Positions 43,691-51,984 of a stretch of DNA of 54,476 nt are shown here, in pieces. A model generated the notes under the pieces. That model was not told the origin of the DNA, did not search any database, and worked only from the letters and a program-made list of their open reading frames with translations. This stretch comes from Chitinophagales bacterium (GTDB lineage: Bacteria; Bacteroidota; Bacteroidia; Chitinophagales; Chitinophagaceae). The stretch spans positions 1 through 54,476 of the forward strand of contig JAATGJ010000075.1 of NCBI GenBank assembly GCA_015654695.1. Reading direction: 5' to 3'. Position 1 is the stretch's first letter, and every line of letters begins with the position of its first letter. Both the position numbers and the translations under genes were made by a program.

Positions 43691-43717
43691 CACTGTGTTT
43701 GAGGTTTTATTTTTCGG

Positions 43718-44170
43718 CTATGGATGTTTAATATGCCAACCGCCAAATGGTTTTACTGTTGCACAGTTTGGTCCTCCATCTCTACCAGTTCCGGGAACAC
43801 TAGCCTGCAATATTGAATTGCCAGATAATGAATCAATGTCTTTCCAGGTAATTCCTGTTAAAGGGATTTTAAGTCGTCTAGACCAAATTGTATCAGATTG
43901 GTCTGCATATGTACCGATATCAATATACACAAACTTATTATCTGCGGGACCCTGAACAAAACTGCCCGACAATTTGGGAATCTTTTCTTTTGCTTTATCC
44001 CCCTTTACTTTAATCGAAAACGTAAAAGATAAATCGTTGGATGTAGAAATTTGTTTTTGAACTGTTTCGTAATTGTTGCCAGCTCCCTTTTGCAAGCCAA
44101 AGACTACTTCTGGCGTGGGCCTGATAAGAATGATTTGAAGTGTTATTTCTGATTCCAGCAAAGTCAGCAA
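43718..44170 (-). CDS. DUF5990-family protein
   Basis: 150 residues. ITLQIILIRPTPEVVFGLQK, then GAGNNYETVQKQ, is the DUF5990 opening, a small beta-sandwich-like protein of unknown function. The rest follows the family to its end (FVYIDIGTYADQSDTIWSRR, GPNCATVKPFGGWHI). There is no ATG: a TAA stands two codons before the first TTG (44170), another TTG lies at 44161. Either an unusual start is used or the original start was lost. The gene sits between the two copies of the regulator-gene repeat. Confidence 0.8.
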   Translation of the reverse strand: MLTLLESEITLQIILIRPTPEVVFGLQKGAGNNYETVQKQISTSNDLSFTFSIKVKGDKAKEKIPKLSGSFVQGPADNKFVYIDIGTYADQSDTIWSRRLKIPLTGITWKDIDSLSGNSILQASVPGTGRDGGPNCATVKPFGGWHIKHP

Positions 44171-44238
44171 TGTTTAATTAAGTTTCCTGGTGTTTCATTT
44201 AATGGCGAATAAAGCTTGTATTCGCGTCACATCTTGTT

Positions 44239-44342
44239 CCAAATTTAATTCATTTTCAATCTGAAAAAGAACAAATCAACGTAACAAATAGTGGAAAATA
44301 TCAGACCCTTCCTTCTAAAAGGCTAAGCACCCATTCTTTTTT
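44239..44342. repeat. Diverged direct repeat, right copy (3' end of the LytTR regulator gene)
   Basis: Overlaps the last 14 codons of the response regulator and its 3' flank. The shared part includes ccaaatttaatt, the polypurine stretch and the KKEWVLSLL codons, with roughly 80 percent identity to 43587-43690 by eye. Confidence 0.85.
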
Positions 44343-45050
44343 TCGCTGTGCCAGCGGCACTTTCAGGTTGTCTTCAAGGATGAGTGAACCACCGTCCGAT
44401 TTATCAAAGCGGATGATCTTGGAGGGATTGACAAGGTAGCTATGGTGTGTGCGGATAAAACCCAATGGCTCCAGCATATTTTCATACTCCTTCAGGTTTT
44501 TTGACACCATTACCGGCGGCCTGTTTTGTAAAAAGAATTTGGTATAAGTGCCTTCCGCCAGGCAATAAAGGATATCGCATACTTTGACAAAATAGATATT
44601 GTCAATGTCTTTGAGTACGATCCTTTTTTCATGCTCATGCTTGTCGCTTAGCTGGTGCAGCAAAAATTCTATTTGACGGCTAAGGTCTTTGCCCTGAATA
44701 TTACGAATTGCTTTTTGTATGCTTTTTTGCAGGGCATCCGGATCAACCGGTTTTAATAAATAATCAATGGCGCTGAACTGGAATGCTTCAATAGCGTATT
44801 TATTATGCGCCGTTACGAATATCAGTTGAAAGGAAGGATGGGATAGCTGTTTCATCATATCGAAACCGCTGCCATCATCCATTTCTACATCCAGTAAAAC
44901 AATATCCGGCTGAAAAGTTTTTATTTTTTGTAAACCTGATTGAACACCGTCTGCTTCTTCAATAACCGTTATCTCAGGACAAAATGCCTGTAACAACACC
45001 CTGATGGCTGTGCGAATATTAGGTTCATTATCTATAACGAGCAGTTTCAT
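44301..45050 (-). CDS. LytTR-type response regulator
   Basis: 249 residues. The receiver domain (1-118) has the acidic pocket at D7-N8-E9, phospho-acceptor D54 in VLLDVEMDDG, Thr/Ala at VTAHNKYA and Lys in YLLKPVD. The DNA-binding LytTR domain (about 145-240) contains RIVLKDIDNIYFVKVCDILY, RTHHSYLVNPSKIIRFDKS and VPLAQRKKEWVLSLL. Fourteen bases downstream of the sensor gene, so one transcript and a cognate pair. It regulates target promoters as a phospho-dimer; targets unknown. Confidence 0.94.
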   Translation of the reverse strand: MKLLVIDNEPNIRTAIRVLLQAFCPEITVIEEADGVQSGLQKIKTFQPDIVLLDVEMDDGSGFDMMKQLSHPSFQLIFVTAHNKYAIEAFQFSAIDYLLKPVDPDALQKSIQKAIRNIQGKDLSRQIEFLLHQLSDKHEHEKRIVLKDIDNIYFVKVCDILYCLAEGTYTKFFLQNRPPVMVSKNLKEYENMLEPLGFIRTHHSYLVNPSKIIRFDKSDGGSLILEDNLKVPLAQRKKEWVLSLLEGRV

Positions 45051-45064
45051 GTGTTTTTGGTTTC

Positions 45065-46951
45065 CTAAGATATAGTTTGTTTATCTAACAGCGGCAGGTG
45101 AATTTTTACAGTGACTCCTTTCCCGTCCATATTATTATCAATCGAAAACCGCGCCTTGGTTTTCAATTTTATATTCAGCAGGTATATCCTGTCTTTAATG
45201 ATCTGGCTGGCACGGGAAATATGTTCATTACCTGCCTGTCCGGCAGGCAGGTTTTCTTTTACAGATGCGATCAGTCCCTTTCCATTATCAGTGATCGTTA
45301 TTTGCAGGTCATTAGCTTCCTTCCTGAATAGTATCGCAACATGACCGGGATAACTGATGCCTGTAAAGCCATGCTCAATACTGTTTTCTACAAAAGGCTG
45401 CAGTATCATTGATGGAATCATCCATTCATCTGCATCAACAGCATCATCAATTTTTATTTCATAAGAAAATTTCTGGGGGAAGCGCATCTTCTGCAGTTCG
45501 AGGTATTCATTTAGAAAATCTTTTTCCTGCTCAATGGTTACGTATTCTTTGTAGGTACTTTCCAGTGTTTCCCGCATGATGTGCGAGAACTTAGACAGGT
45601 TACTCGCTAATGCTTTGCCGTCATTTTCCTGTAAAGCGAAAGATTGCAATGAGGATAACGCATTAAAAAAGAAATGAGGATTCATCCTTGAACGGTTAAG
45701 CCGTTGCTCCGTTTCCATTATTTTCTGCTTATGCTTCAGTGATTGCTGGCGAAGGAAAAAACCGATGGCTATTGCAGCCAGTAAACCGGCAATGGCCAGT
45801 AATAAATAGATCTGTTTTTGCTGTGCCAGTTCATTGATTGTTTTCTCATTTTTCGCCTGGCTGTATTTTCTTTCCAGTTCCGTTACCTGCGTGGTAGCTT
45901 CTGTATTCCTGATACTGTCAGTTATTGCCCTGGCCAACTCCCTGTATTCATAGGCTTTCCGGAAATCACCGGTTTCCTTACCGATCCTGGATAATAGTAG
46001 TTCATATACTTCAGCAATATAACCGGGATTGCCATCTGCTTTACGGTAGTATAAAGATGAGTCAGCCATTTTCTCCGCTTCACCGTATTCTTTCAATTCG
46101 ATAAGAATATCCGCTTTATCATAATAATTGGTACCAAGATTATCATAATTACTGCTGTCGGTATATTTGAAAGAACTGTCTAATAACAGTAATGCTTTTC
46201 TGAAATCTTTTCTTTCCCAGGCAATGCCCTGCAGGTTGCTGAAAGCAACGGCAATGGAACTTTTCCTGTTGATTTTTTTAGCAATGGCCAGTTGCTGGTA
46301 ACTGAATAGTTCTGATGAATCAAGACTCGATATTGTTTTTGTATCCTGGTAATGCCATAAATACCGTTTTGATAGTTTGAACAGGATATCCGCTTTTTTT
46401 TGCAGGTTCTCAATTTTTTTAAGCAAAGGAATGGCCAGCCGGGCATACCCTATACCTTTATCCGCCTGGTTAGTTTGATTGAACAATTGTGCGATCATAG
46501 TATAACAACCAGCTATTTCATGCGGGTTGCCGGAGGCTTCCGCAGATTGGAGCAATTTAAAAGTGTATTCCTGCGCTTTGGCATAATCTCCCTTCGTGTA
46601 ATGCAATTGCGCCCAGTATTTATAAGTGCTTAACAAAACACTATCACCACAGGCCGATTGTTTGTATAACTTTTCAGCTTTTAGAAAATTAATTTCCGCC
46701 GTGTCAAAATTATTTTCCTCTAAATAATCATTGGCCAGCCACTCATAACTCTTCGCCCTGCATATTGCATTGGCCGATGCCAGTAATTTTTGTTGTGCAG
46801 GTTGGTTGCTTGTTTCAGCATTGTCCTGTTCAGCTTTTAACACAGCATATTCAGGGCAATTGCAGTTTGACTGTGAGTAACCGGGATACTGAAAAGACAA
46901 TAGTAACAGGGGCAGGAATAAGCAGCGGAGCGTTTTAACATGTGAACTCAT
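45065..46951 (-). CDS. LytS-type sensor histidine kinase with TPR domain
   Basis: 628 residues. The sequence begins with a signal peptide (TLRCLFLPLLLLSFQYPGYS). Residues 50-350 are TPR-like helical repeats (YWAQLHYTKGDYAKAQEYTF, YDKADILIELKEYGEAEKMA), presumably periplasmic. One transmembrane helix follows at about 381-398 (IYLLLAIAGLLAAIAIGFFL). The His_kinase domain (about 410-490) has MNPHFFFNALSSLQ with the phospho-His, and the HATPase (about 515-625) has NSIEHGF and DNGKGL. Residues 568-574 LPAGQAG in the ATP lid are encoded by an inserted palindrome. Partner of the LytTR regulator. Confidence 0.93.
   Translation of the reverse strand: MSSHVKTLRCLFLPLLLLSFQYPGYSQSNCNCPEYAVLKAEQDNAETSNQPAQQKLLASANAICRAKSYEWLANDYLEENNFDTAEINFLKAEKLYKQSACGDSVLLSTYKYWAQLHYTKGDYAKAQEYTFKLLQSAEASGNPHEIAGCYTMIAQLFNQTNQADKGIGYARLAIPLLKKIENLQKKADILFKLSKRYLWHYQDTKTISSLDSSELFSYQQLAIAKKINRKSSIAVAFSNLQGIAWERKDFRKALLLLDSSFKYTDSSNYDNLGTNYYDKADILIELKEYGEAEKMADSSLYYRKADGNPGYIAEVYELLLSRIGKETGDFRKAYEYRELARAITDSIRNTEATTQVTELERKYSQAKNEKTINELAQQKQIYLLLAIAGLLAAIAIGFFLRQQSLKHKQKIMETEQRLNRSRMNPHFFFNALSSLQSFALQENDGKALASNLSKFSHIMRETLESTYKEYVTIEQEKDFLNEYLELQKMRFPQKFSYEIKIDDAVDADEWMIPSMILQPFVENSIEHGFTGISYPGHVAILFRKEANDLQITITDNGKGLIASVKENLPAGQAGNEHISRASQIIKDRIYLLNIKLKTKARFSIDNNMDGKGVTVKIHLPLLDKQTIS
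45231..45251. repeat. 21-bp palindrome inserted in frame in the histidine kinase gene
   Basis: cctgcctgtc (45231-45240), one base, ggcaggcagg (45242-45251), nine of ten pairs. It encodes LPAGQAG on the minus strand. A relative lies at 5088-5107 outside any gene. Confidence 0.85.
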
Positions 46952-47130
46952 CCCGAAGTGTTGGTTTTGCTTACCTAAAGTAATGTTACCTGGTGAGTAA
47001 TGTTCAAATACTTTTCCCCTGCGCGTTAATAGTTGCAGTTGTTAGCCTGGCGAGGGCAATTGCTAATTGGTTTGTTTCATTTGTTAATAAATTATATTCC
47101 GGCGAATAAATTACAGGTACAATAAAACAG

Positions 47131-47168
47131 AAATTCTCCCGCTGGATGCCGGGAGAATTTTCTTTTTG
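47131..47168 (+). terminator. Strong orphan intrinsic terminator
   Basis: AAATTCTCCCG (47131-47141), an eight-base loop, and CGGGAGAATTT (47150-47160) form a perfect 11-bp stem followed by TCTTTTTGTTT. No annotated plus-strand gene lies upstream, since the preceding gene points away. It could end an unannotated short RNA. Confidence 0.85.
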
Positions 47169-47376
47169 TTTAATGGTGAATGGCTATGCTCAGGGCTGAA
47201 AATTATGGAGGCTGTTTACTTCTGTTGCTGACAGATAGCATGTTTGCTATCCGGGTCCTAAAGTACTGGTATGGGATTGTTGCATAGCCGGAGATGGGTA
47301 ACTGAGCGATTCCGGTTAACAGGTGATATTATCCGTGGAACAAATGAACAAATGAACTTCGCTAATTGTGAATCAA

Positions 47377-47384
47377 TACTTTTG
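47377..47384 (+). promoter_or_regulatory. Putative -7 promoter box of the DinB-like gene (TACTTTTG)
   Basis: TACTTTTG fits TAnnTTTG, 25 bases before the ATG at 47410. The upstream -33 match is poor. Confidence 0.5.
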
Positions 47385-47409
47385 CAGATCATTTAAAACA
47401 TATTTTGCT

Positions 47410-47922
47410 ATGTCACAACCTGCTATTATTGAATATTGGTTGCGTGGACCTGTAGAGGCTGTTCCTGGTTTATTGCAACCGGTAGCCCATGCTTTATTAC
47501 AGGCAAGAGATGAAGTAACAAACGCCCTGCAAATTTTTCCCGATGAAAAACTATGGGAGAAACCGGCAGGTGCAGCGTCAGTCGGGTTTCATTTACAGCA
47601 TCTCCGGGGAGTATTGGATCGTTTGTTTACTTATGCGAAAAATAAGGCATTGACTCAGCAACAACTTGAAGCGTTAGCCAACGAAGGGAAGGCTTATGGT
47701 GGTAATATGACTGTCCAGGAATTATTGACCGCTTTTCATCTGCAGGTAGAAATATCACTGGAGCAATTGAAACATACAGACGAAACAACATTAACAGCGG
47801 CAAGAGGGGTAGGGCGGGCAAAACTGCCATCTACTGTATTGGGTTTACTTTTTCATGCGGCGGAGCATACAATGCGGCATACCGGCCAGTTGCTAGTGAC
47901 AGCTAACATATTATTGAACTGA
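47410..47922 (+). CDS. DinB-family protein
   Basis: 170 residues from ATG 47410 (MSQPAIIEYWLRGPVEAVPG). The frame opens earlier at 47368, but that would lie inside the promoter. Bundle pattern: VGFHLQHLRGVLDRLFTYA with His at about 58-61 and LLFHAAEHTMRHTGQLL with the paired His (about 149-157), as metal ligands. A clear DinB/DUF664-like protein, substrate unknown. Confidence 0.88.
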   Translation: MSQPAIIEYWLRGPVEAVPGLLQPVAHALLQARDEVTNALQIFPDEKLWEKPAGAASVGFHLQHLRGVLDRLFTYAKNKALTQQQLEALANEGKAYGGNMTVQELLTAFHLQVEISLEQLKHTDETTLTAARGVGRAKLPSTVLGLLFHAAEHTMRHTGQLLVTANILLN

Positions 47923-47992
47923 AAGATGACAATCACCCTGCTGATTGATAACAGTCATCGTAGAAAAAATTGTCCCGGAATAATTTTAAATC

Positions 47993-48814
47993 ATGAATAT
48001 GCAATTGCAACATAAGGTGATTCTTGTTTTGTCATTAGTACTTGGCTTGCTAATAATAGTTGTAAATGGGGCTGGTCTTTTGTTTCCGGATGTTTTGTAT
48101 GCCAGGGAAACGACAAACTGGTATGCACAATCAGTGGGACAAGATATAGCTGACCTCTTTTTCGCTTTACCCGTTTTGGTTATTTCGTCTTTACTGGCAT
48201 ACAGGCAGGATAAAAAAGCATTGCTCGTATGGGCGGGCACCCTGGTCTATCTTATTTATACATTTTTGATTTATTGTTTTGCCATTCACTTCAACCAGCT
48301 ATTCGTTTTGTATTGCATCATACTTGGTTTGTCGGTTTATCTTTTTCTTTGGTTCATCCTGACACAATACGGGGAACCGGTTAATTCATGGTTCAGGAAA
48401 GAAATTCCCGTACGGTTATTTGGTTTTTTTATGATCGCCATCGGAATCCTTTTTTATACACTCTGGCTGATGCCCGTTATCCCCGCTATTATCAGCAATA
48501 CGACTCCCAGAGAATTGACTGATGCAGGCTTGTTTACCAACCCCGTTCATGTACTTGATCTTTCTGTTTGCCTGCCCGGTATTATTATTACAGGCATATT
48601 GTTATTAAAACGGCATCCAGTGGGTCTGCTGATGACACCTGTTGTACTTACCTTTTTTGTGATAATGGATATTTCTCTTGCTACCCTGATGGTCGTTATG
48701 AGATCGAAAGGAGTTGCATCAAATCCTGTAGTAATGATCTTCATGTTTGCATTAACGATCCTAAGCCTCGCAATGCTTATTATTTATTTGCGAAGTATGA
48801 AAAAGGAGATATAA
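47993..48814 (+). CDS. Polytopic membrane protein, unknown function
   Basis: 273 residues with about eight hydrophobic helices: 9-29, 50-68, 75-95, 98-120, 137-158, 188-207, 212-236 and 246-268. No charge-rich domain and no recognised family motif. ATG 47993 is the first start, shortly followed by a second ATG two codons later. Ends six bases before the end of the small convergent gene below. Confidence 0.75.
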   Translation: MNMQLQHKVILVLSLVLGLLIIVVNGAGLLFPDVLYARETTNWYAQSVGQDIADLFFALPVLVISSLLAYRQDKKALLVWAGTLVYLIYTFLIYCFAIHFNQLFVLYCIILGLSVYLFLWFILTQYGEPVNSWFRKEIPVRLFGFFMIAIGILFYTLWLMPVIPAIISNTTPRELTDAGLFTNPVHVLDLSVCLPGIIITGILLLKRHPVGLLMTPVVLTFFVIMDISLATLMVVMRSKGVASNPVVMIFMFALTILSLAMLIIYLRSMKKEI

Positions 48815-48819
48815 AGTTG

Positions 48820-48984
48820 CTACGAAAATTTTAATCCTTTCTTCTTCATTTCTTCCGCCAGTTTTTGCGGTATAGGGCGGCAGGCACAATGTTTTTGATG
48901 AGCAAGATGCCATTTCATTCTTTGTTCAAACGTTGCATTCTTTGGCATAATATGGTTTTTATGCCAGGGGCCGTTTATTTTCAT
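48820..48984 (-). CDS. 54-residue conserved small protein with His/Cys motif
   Basis: A short reading frame from ATG 48984 to TAG at 48820. The sequence includes MPKNATFEQRMKWHLAHQKH, then CACRPIPQKL, and ends KKKGLKFS. Basic, no hydrophobic segment, so cytosolic. H-x-x-H followed by C-x-C could bind a metal ion. An internal ATG (48948, M13) might be the true start. I recall similar short proteins in Bacteroidota, unnamed. Convergent with the membrane gene, a six-base gap. Confidence 0.65.
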   Translation of the reverse strand: MKINGPWHKNHIMPKNATFEQRMKWHLAHQKHCACRPIPQKLAEEMKKKGLKFS

Positions 48985-49017
48985 ATATGTTAGTTTTTCT
49001 CTTTTTGACCAGGAGTG

Positions 49018-49494
49018 TCAGGCAGATTTTAAATTTTGCCAGACAAAACTGTTATTATATTTTTTCAGGAGCAATACCAGGCCTGCTGCCATAATAATAG
49101 TGCAGGGAAAACCGGAGCCAACACCTAACGGAGCAATGGATAGCAGAAAGATAATGCCTCCAATGCAACCAACCCTGAATAGCCAGCCTTTGAGCAGCAT
49201 TGAAATGCCGGTCAATAATTGTGAAATGGCTACAATACTGACAAACCCTTCAATATGCCGGGCAAAAAATCCATTGATAATATCTTTATACCAGTCAAAG
49301 AGTGCAAACTTCCTGTATTCAAGATAAAATTCGGGGTGTGAATGGGACGTTGACCAGTTGGTAAATGCCGCCCACACAAATAATAATGCAAAAAGTATTC
49401 TGCCAATGCGTGGACGGTATATGCAGCTAAGCAGAATAATGATAGCTATTATGTTTGATATGAGTACTTCCATCCAGTATTGACCTGGGTTCAT
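49018..49494 (-). CDS. DoxX-like membrane protein
   Basis: 158 residues with four or five helices: 9-23, 31-45, 87-104, 108-121 and 124-139. The layout (basic N-terminal helix, then GxxxL repeats and LLKGWLFRVGCIGGIIFLLS) resembles DoxX/DoxD-type and related small membrane proteins. The match is at fold level, not motif level. No function assigned. Spaced 33 bases from the 54-residue gene upstream in coordinates and in the same direction, so they might be co-transcribed. Confidence 0.6.
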   Translation of the reverse strand: MNPGQYWMEVLISNIIAIIILLSCIYRPRIGRILFALLFVWAAFTNWSTSHSHPEFYLEYRKFALFDWYKDIINGFFARHIEGFVSIVAISQLLTGISMLLKGWLFRVGCIGGIIFLLSIAPLGVGSGFPCTIIMAAGLVLLLKKYNNSFVWQNLKSA

Positions 49495-49676
49495 AAAAAA
49501 TTTTATGCAATTTTACTATGTCTGCTGAACAGAAAGAATGATGAAGGTCAGGAAAGCAGGTGATTTATGATAACTGGCTTTACAGCATTTCAGTGATAAT
49601 TTTTCTGAATCTATTTTACCGGGATCAATTTTTACTATTATCTGTTTATAAATAAATATATGTTTAATTTCGTATT

Positions 49677-50147
49677 GTGTCAGCGATCAAGCCAATCAAA
49701 AGAAGCGAACAACTATCTCCATTGTCCCGTGAACATCACGAAGCATTACTGCTTGTCTGGAAAATAAGGCAGGGTTTGAAAAACAAAATTGCCCCGGAGG
49801 AAATAGCTGCTTATGTTCATTGGTTCTGGAATAACCATCTTCATTTGCATTTCAGCCAGGAAGAGCATTTATTGCTGCCGCATTTGCCTGGATCAGATGA
49901 AATGGCTAAACAATTACAGGCTGAACATCATGAAGTGCGGGAGCTGATCGCAGGACAATTGAATGCAGCTTCTCTTGCTGTACTGGCCGGTAAAATGAAT
50001 GATCATATCCGTTTTGAAGAGCGGAAACTATTTCCGCATATTGAACAAAAACTCAGTTTGGGTCAGTTGAATAGTATCCACAAACAATTAGACCAGCAAC
50101 CGCATTGCGCGGAGAAATGGGAAAATGAATTTTGGTTGAAGAAATAG
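49677..50147 (+). CDS. Hemerythrin-like HHE-domain protein
   Basis: 156 residues starting at GTG 49677. Iron-ligand pattern of a hemerythrin-like bundle: SREHHEALLL (H20-H21), HWFWNNHLHLHFSQEEHLLL (His and Glu near 54-63), EHHEVRELI (His pair near 84) and HIRFEERKLFP (His and Glu near 111-116). Such proteins bind a di-iron centre and are linked to oxygen, NO or iron-sulfur repair. No RBS is evident. No nitrosative-stress genes are adjacent. Confidence 0.9.
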   Translation: MSAIKPIKRSEQLSPLSREHHEALLLVWKIRQGLKNKIAPEEIAAYVHWFWNNHLHLHFSQEEHLLLPHLPGSDEMAKQLQAEHHEVRELIAGQLNAASLAVLAGKMNDHIRFEERKLFPHIEQKLSLGQLNSIHKQLDQQPHCAEKWENEFWLKK

Positions 50148-50157
50148 GTATGGTGAA

Positions 50158-50556
50158 TTAACTAATGATTTTTATAAACTCATCTGCCGAAATGATATGT
50201 ACCGGGGGAAAGGAGTTTAGCTTCACCACATTAAAATGGGTATCATTAGTAACGAGGTAATCAGCATTACCAGCCACCGCCAGGTCACAGAATTTATTAT
50301 CGTCTTTGTCATACTCAATCAGACTCCAATGGAAAAATATTTCAATCAGTTCCGTATTGTCAGCGCATAATAGGGACATAATTATATTTTCTGCGACAAC
50401 AGAATTAGCTTTTTTCTGGATGATCTCCAGGTATTCCAGCAGCGTTTCATTGCTTAATAGAAGTGTAAATTGGTAATTGAGAAAGCTGTCAAAGATTTTT
50501 CTGTACGGAGAGGATTTACCAAAGGAGGCAATTAATACATTGGTATCAAATAACAA
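50158..50556 (-). CDS. PIN-domain toxin (putative ribonuclease)
   Basis: 132 residues as read from TTG 50556 (MLFDTNVLIASFGKS). PIN residues: Asp in DTN at the start, Glu in ETLLEYLEII, Asp in DNKFCDLAVAG, and TNDTHF for the last acidic site. It matches the PIN subfamily of toxins, ribonucleases that cleave RNA. The natural ATG overlaps the antitoxin stop (50563-50560, ATGA), but that frame reads five codons and stops at TGA; an extra T at about 50550 would explain the shift. The TTG is thus an apparent, not certain, start. Confidence 0.8.
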   Translation of the reverse strand: MLFDTNVLIASFGKSSPYRKIFDSFLNYQFTLLLSNETLLEYLEIIQKKANSVVAENIIMSLLCADNTELIEIFFHWSLIEYDKDDNKFCDLAVAGNADYLVTNDTHFNVVKLNSFPPVHIISADEFIKIIS

Positions 50557-50559
50557 CCT

Positions 50560-50796
50560 TCATTTTTGCCTGTAAGGTATCCGGTTATGCTCGTTGGCCC
50601 ATTGGCGGTATGTTTCAGCGGTCCAGCCCCTTTCTTCCGCTAATTTTTCAAATTCGTCAGAAGCTTTGTCCGCAAAGTATCTTGAGAGGATACCTTTTAT
50701 TTCCAGTAATTGTTCATCCGGGATATTCCTGGAAAATATTTTAAGCAGTTCTAACTGCAGGTTGCTTAGTTTGGATGATTGATCTTGAATTGCCAT
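50560..50796 (-). CDS. Antitoxin of the PIN-domain toxin
   Basis: 78 residues, helical, with LSNLQLELLKIFSRNIPDEQ and LLEIKGILSRYFADKASDEF in the N-terminal part and WTAETYRQWANEHNRIPYR at the end. The latter is typical of the C-terminal toxin-neutralising segment. It should bind the PIN toxin and repress its own promoter. Its stop overlaps the toxin's ATG by one base, as in coupled TA operons. No close family name recognised with certainty. Confidence 0.8.
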   Translation of the reverse strand: MAIQDQSSKLSNLQLELLKIFSRNIPDEQLLEIKGILSRYFADKASDEFEKLAEERGWTAETYRQWANEHNRIPYRQK

Positions 50797-50949
50797 ATTC
50801 CAAATTTACAAAAAATAGTGTAAGGGACAAGATGGGTTTATTTCCTGTTAAACTGGCGTATTATATTCTCACCAATACAGTTGAAACCGTGAAATATAAT
50901 TGGCCGTAAACCGGACAAATATTATTTTGAACATTAAAAAATAATTATC

Positions 50950-51939
50950 ATGGAAAAAGTTCGATGGGGGATATTAAGTACTGCTAAGATCGGGAGGGAG
51001 AAAGTAATTCCTGCTATGCAGGCCGGGAACTTATGTGATGTAGTGGCTATTGCTTCCAGGAATACAGAACAGGGAAAACTGGTAGCTGGTAAACTGGATA
51101 TTCCCGTCGTATATGACTCGTATGATAAATTGCTGGGCGACCCGCAGATAGATGCTGTTTATATTCCGCTGCCTAATCACCTGCATGTAGAATGGGCCAT
51201 ACGATCATTGCAGGCCGGCAAACATGTATTGTGCGAAAAACCAATCGGGCTTTCATTGGCCGAAGCCAGGCAATTACTACAGGCTTCCCAACTGCATCCG
51301 CAGTTGAAAATAATGGAAGCCTTTATGTACCGTTTTCATCCGCAATGGATACAGGCGAAAAAAATGGTGAACGATGGTACAATCGGGGAATTAAAGACCA
51401 TTCAATCTTTCTTTTCCTATTATAATACCGATCCCGGTAATATCCGCAACCAGAAAGAAGCGGGAGGTGGTGGCATGATGGATATTGGCTGTTATTGTGT
51501 TTCTCTTTCCCGGTTCATATTTGGTGAAGAGCCGGTAAGTGTTTCGGGAAATGTTGAATTCGATCCTGTATTACAAACTGACCGTATGGCTTCGGGCATC
51601 CTTGATTTTTCAACAGGTACCGCATCATTTACTTGTTCTACTCAATTAACACCTTACCAGCGGGTGAATATACTGGGTACTACTGGAAGGATAGAAATTG
51701 AAATTCCTTTTAATGCGCCTACCGATAAGCCTACCCGGATCTGGTTGCATACAAAAGATGATACGGATGAGATCGTTTTTGATACAGCCAATCAATACAC
51801 TATCCAGTGCGACCTGTTTTCAAAAGCTATATTGAATAACGAACCGGTTCCAACTTCCCTGGAAGATGCAGTAAATAATATGAAAGTGATCGAAGCTGTG
51901 TTTGAAAGTGCAGGCAGGACAAAGATTGTAACTATGTGA
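50950..51939 (+). CDS. Gfo/Idh/MocA-family oxidoreductase
   Basis: 329 residues, compact two-domain layout. The NAD(P)-binding motif is WGILSTAKIGREKVIPAMQA (the usual GxGxxG is replaced by a variant), and CEKPIGLSLAEARQL carries the catalytic-type Lys at about 97. MDIGCYCVSLSRFIFGEEPV is the C-terminal hallmark. The N-terminus (MEKVRWGILSTAKIG) resembles trans-dihydrodiol dehydrogenase and D-xylose-type members. Substrate unknown; not related in sequence detail to the two other family members of the window. A terminator follows. Confidence 0.93.
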   Translation: MEKVRWGILSTAKIGREKVIPAMQAGNLCDVVAIASRNTEQGKLVAGKLDIPVVYDSYDKLLGDPQIDAVYIPLPNHLHVEWAIRSLQAGKHVLCEKPIGLSLAEARQLLQASQLHPQLKIMEAFMYRFHPQWIQAKKMVNDGTIGELKTIQSFFSYYNTDPGNIRNQKEAGGGGMMDIGCYCVSLSRFIFGEEPVSVSGNVEFDPVLQTDRMASGILDFSTGTASFTCSTQLTPYQRVNILGTTGRIEIEIPFNAPTDKPTRIWLHTKDDTDEIVFDTANQYTIQCDLFSKAILNNEPVPTSLEDAVNNMKVIEAVFESAGRTKIVTM

Positions 51940-51984
51940 AAGCACCGTTGAAGATTTTATAAGAGAATTGTCATTATTGATATA

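Larger units (their letters stand above)
46952..47409. other. Gene-free stretch between divergent genes
   Basis: Contains the orphan terminator at 47131-47168 and the promoter of the next gene at 47377. A TTTG with an approximate TATATTCC box 18 bases later (47071-47100) could drive a short transcript ending at the terminator. No coding sequence seen. Confidence 0.55.
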
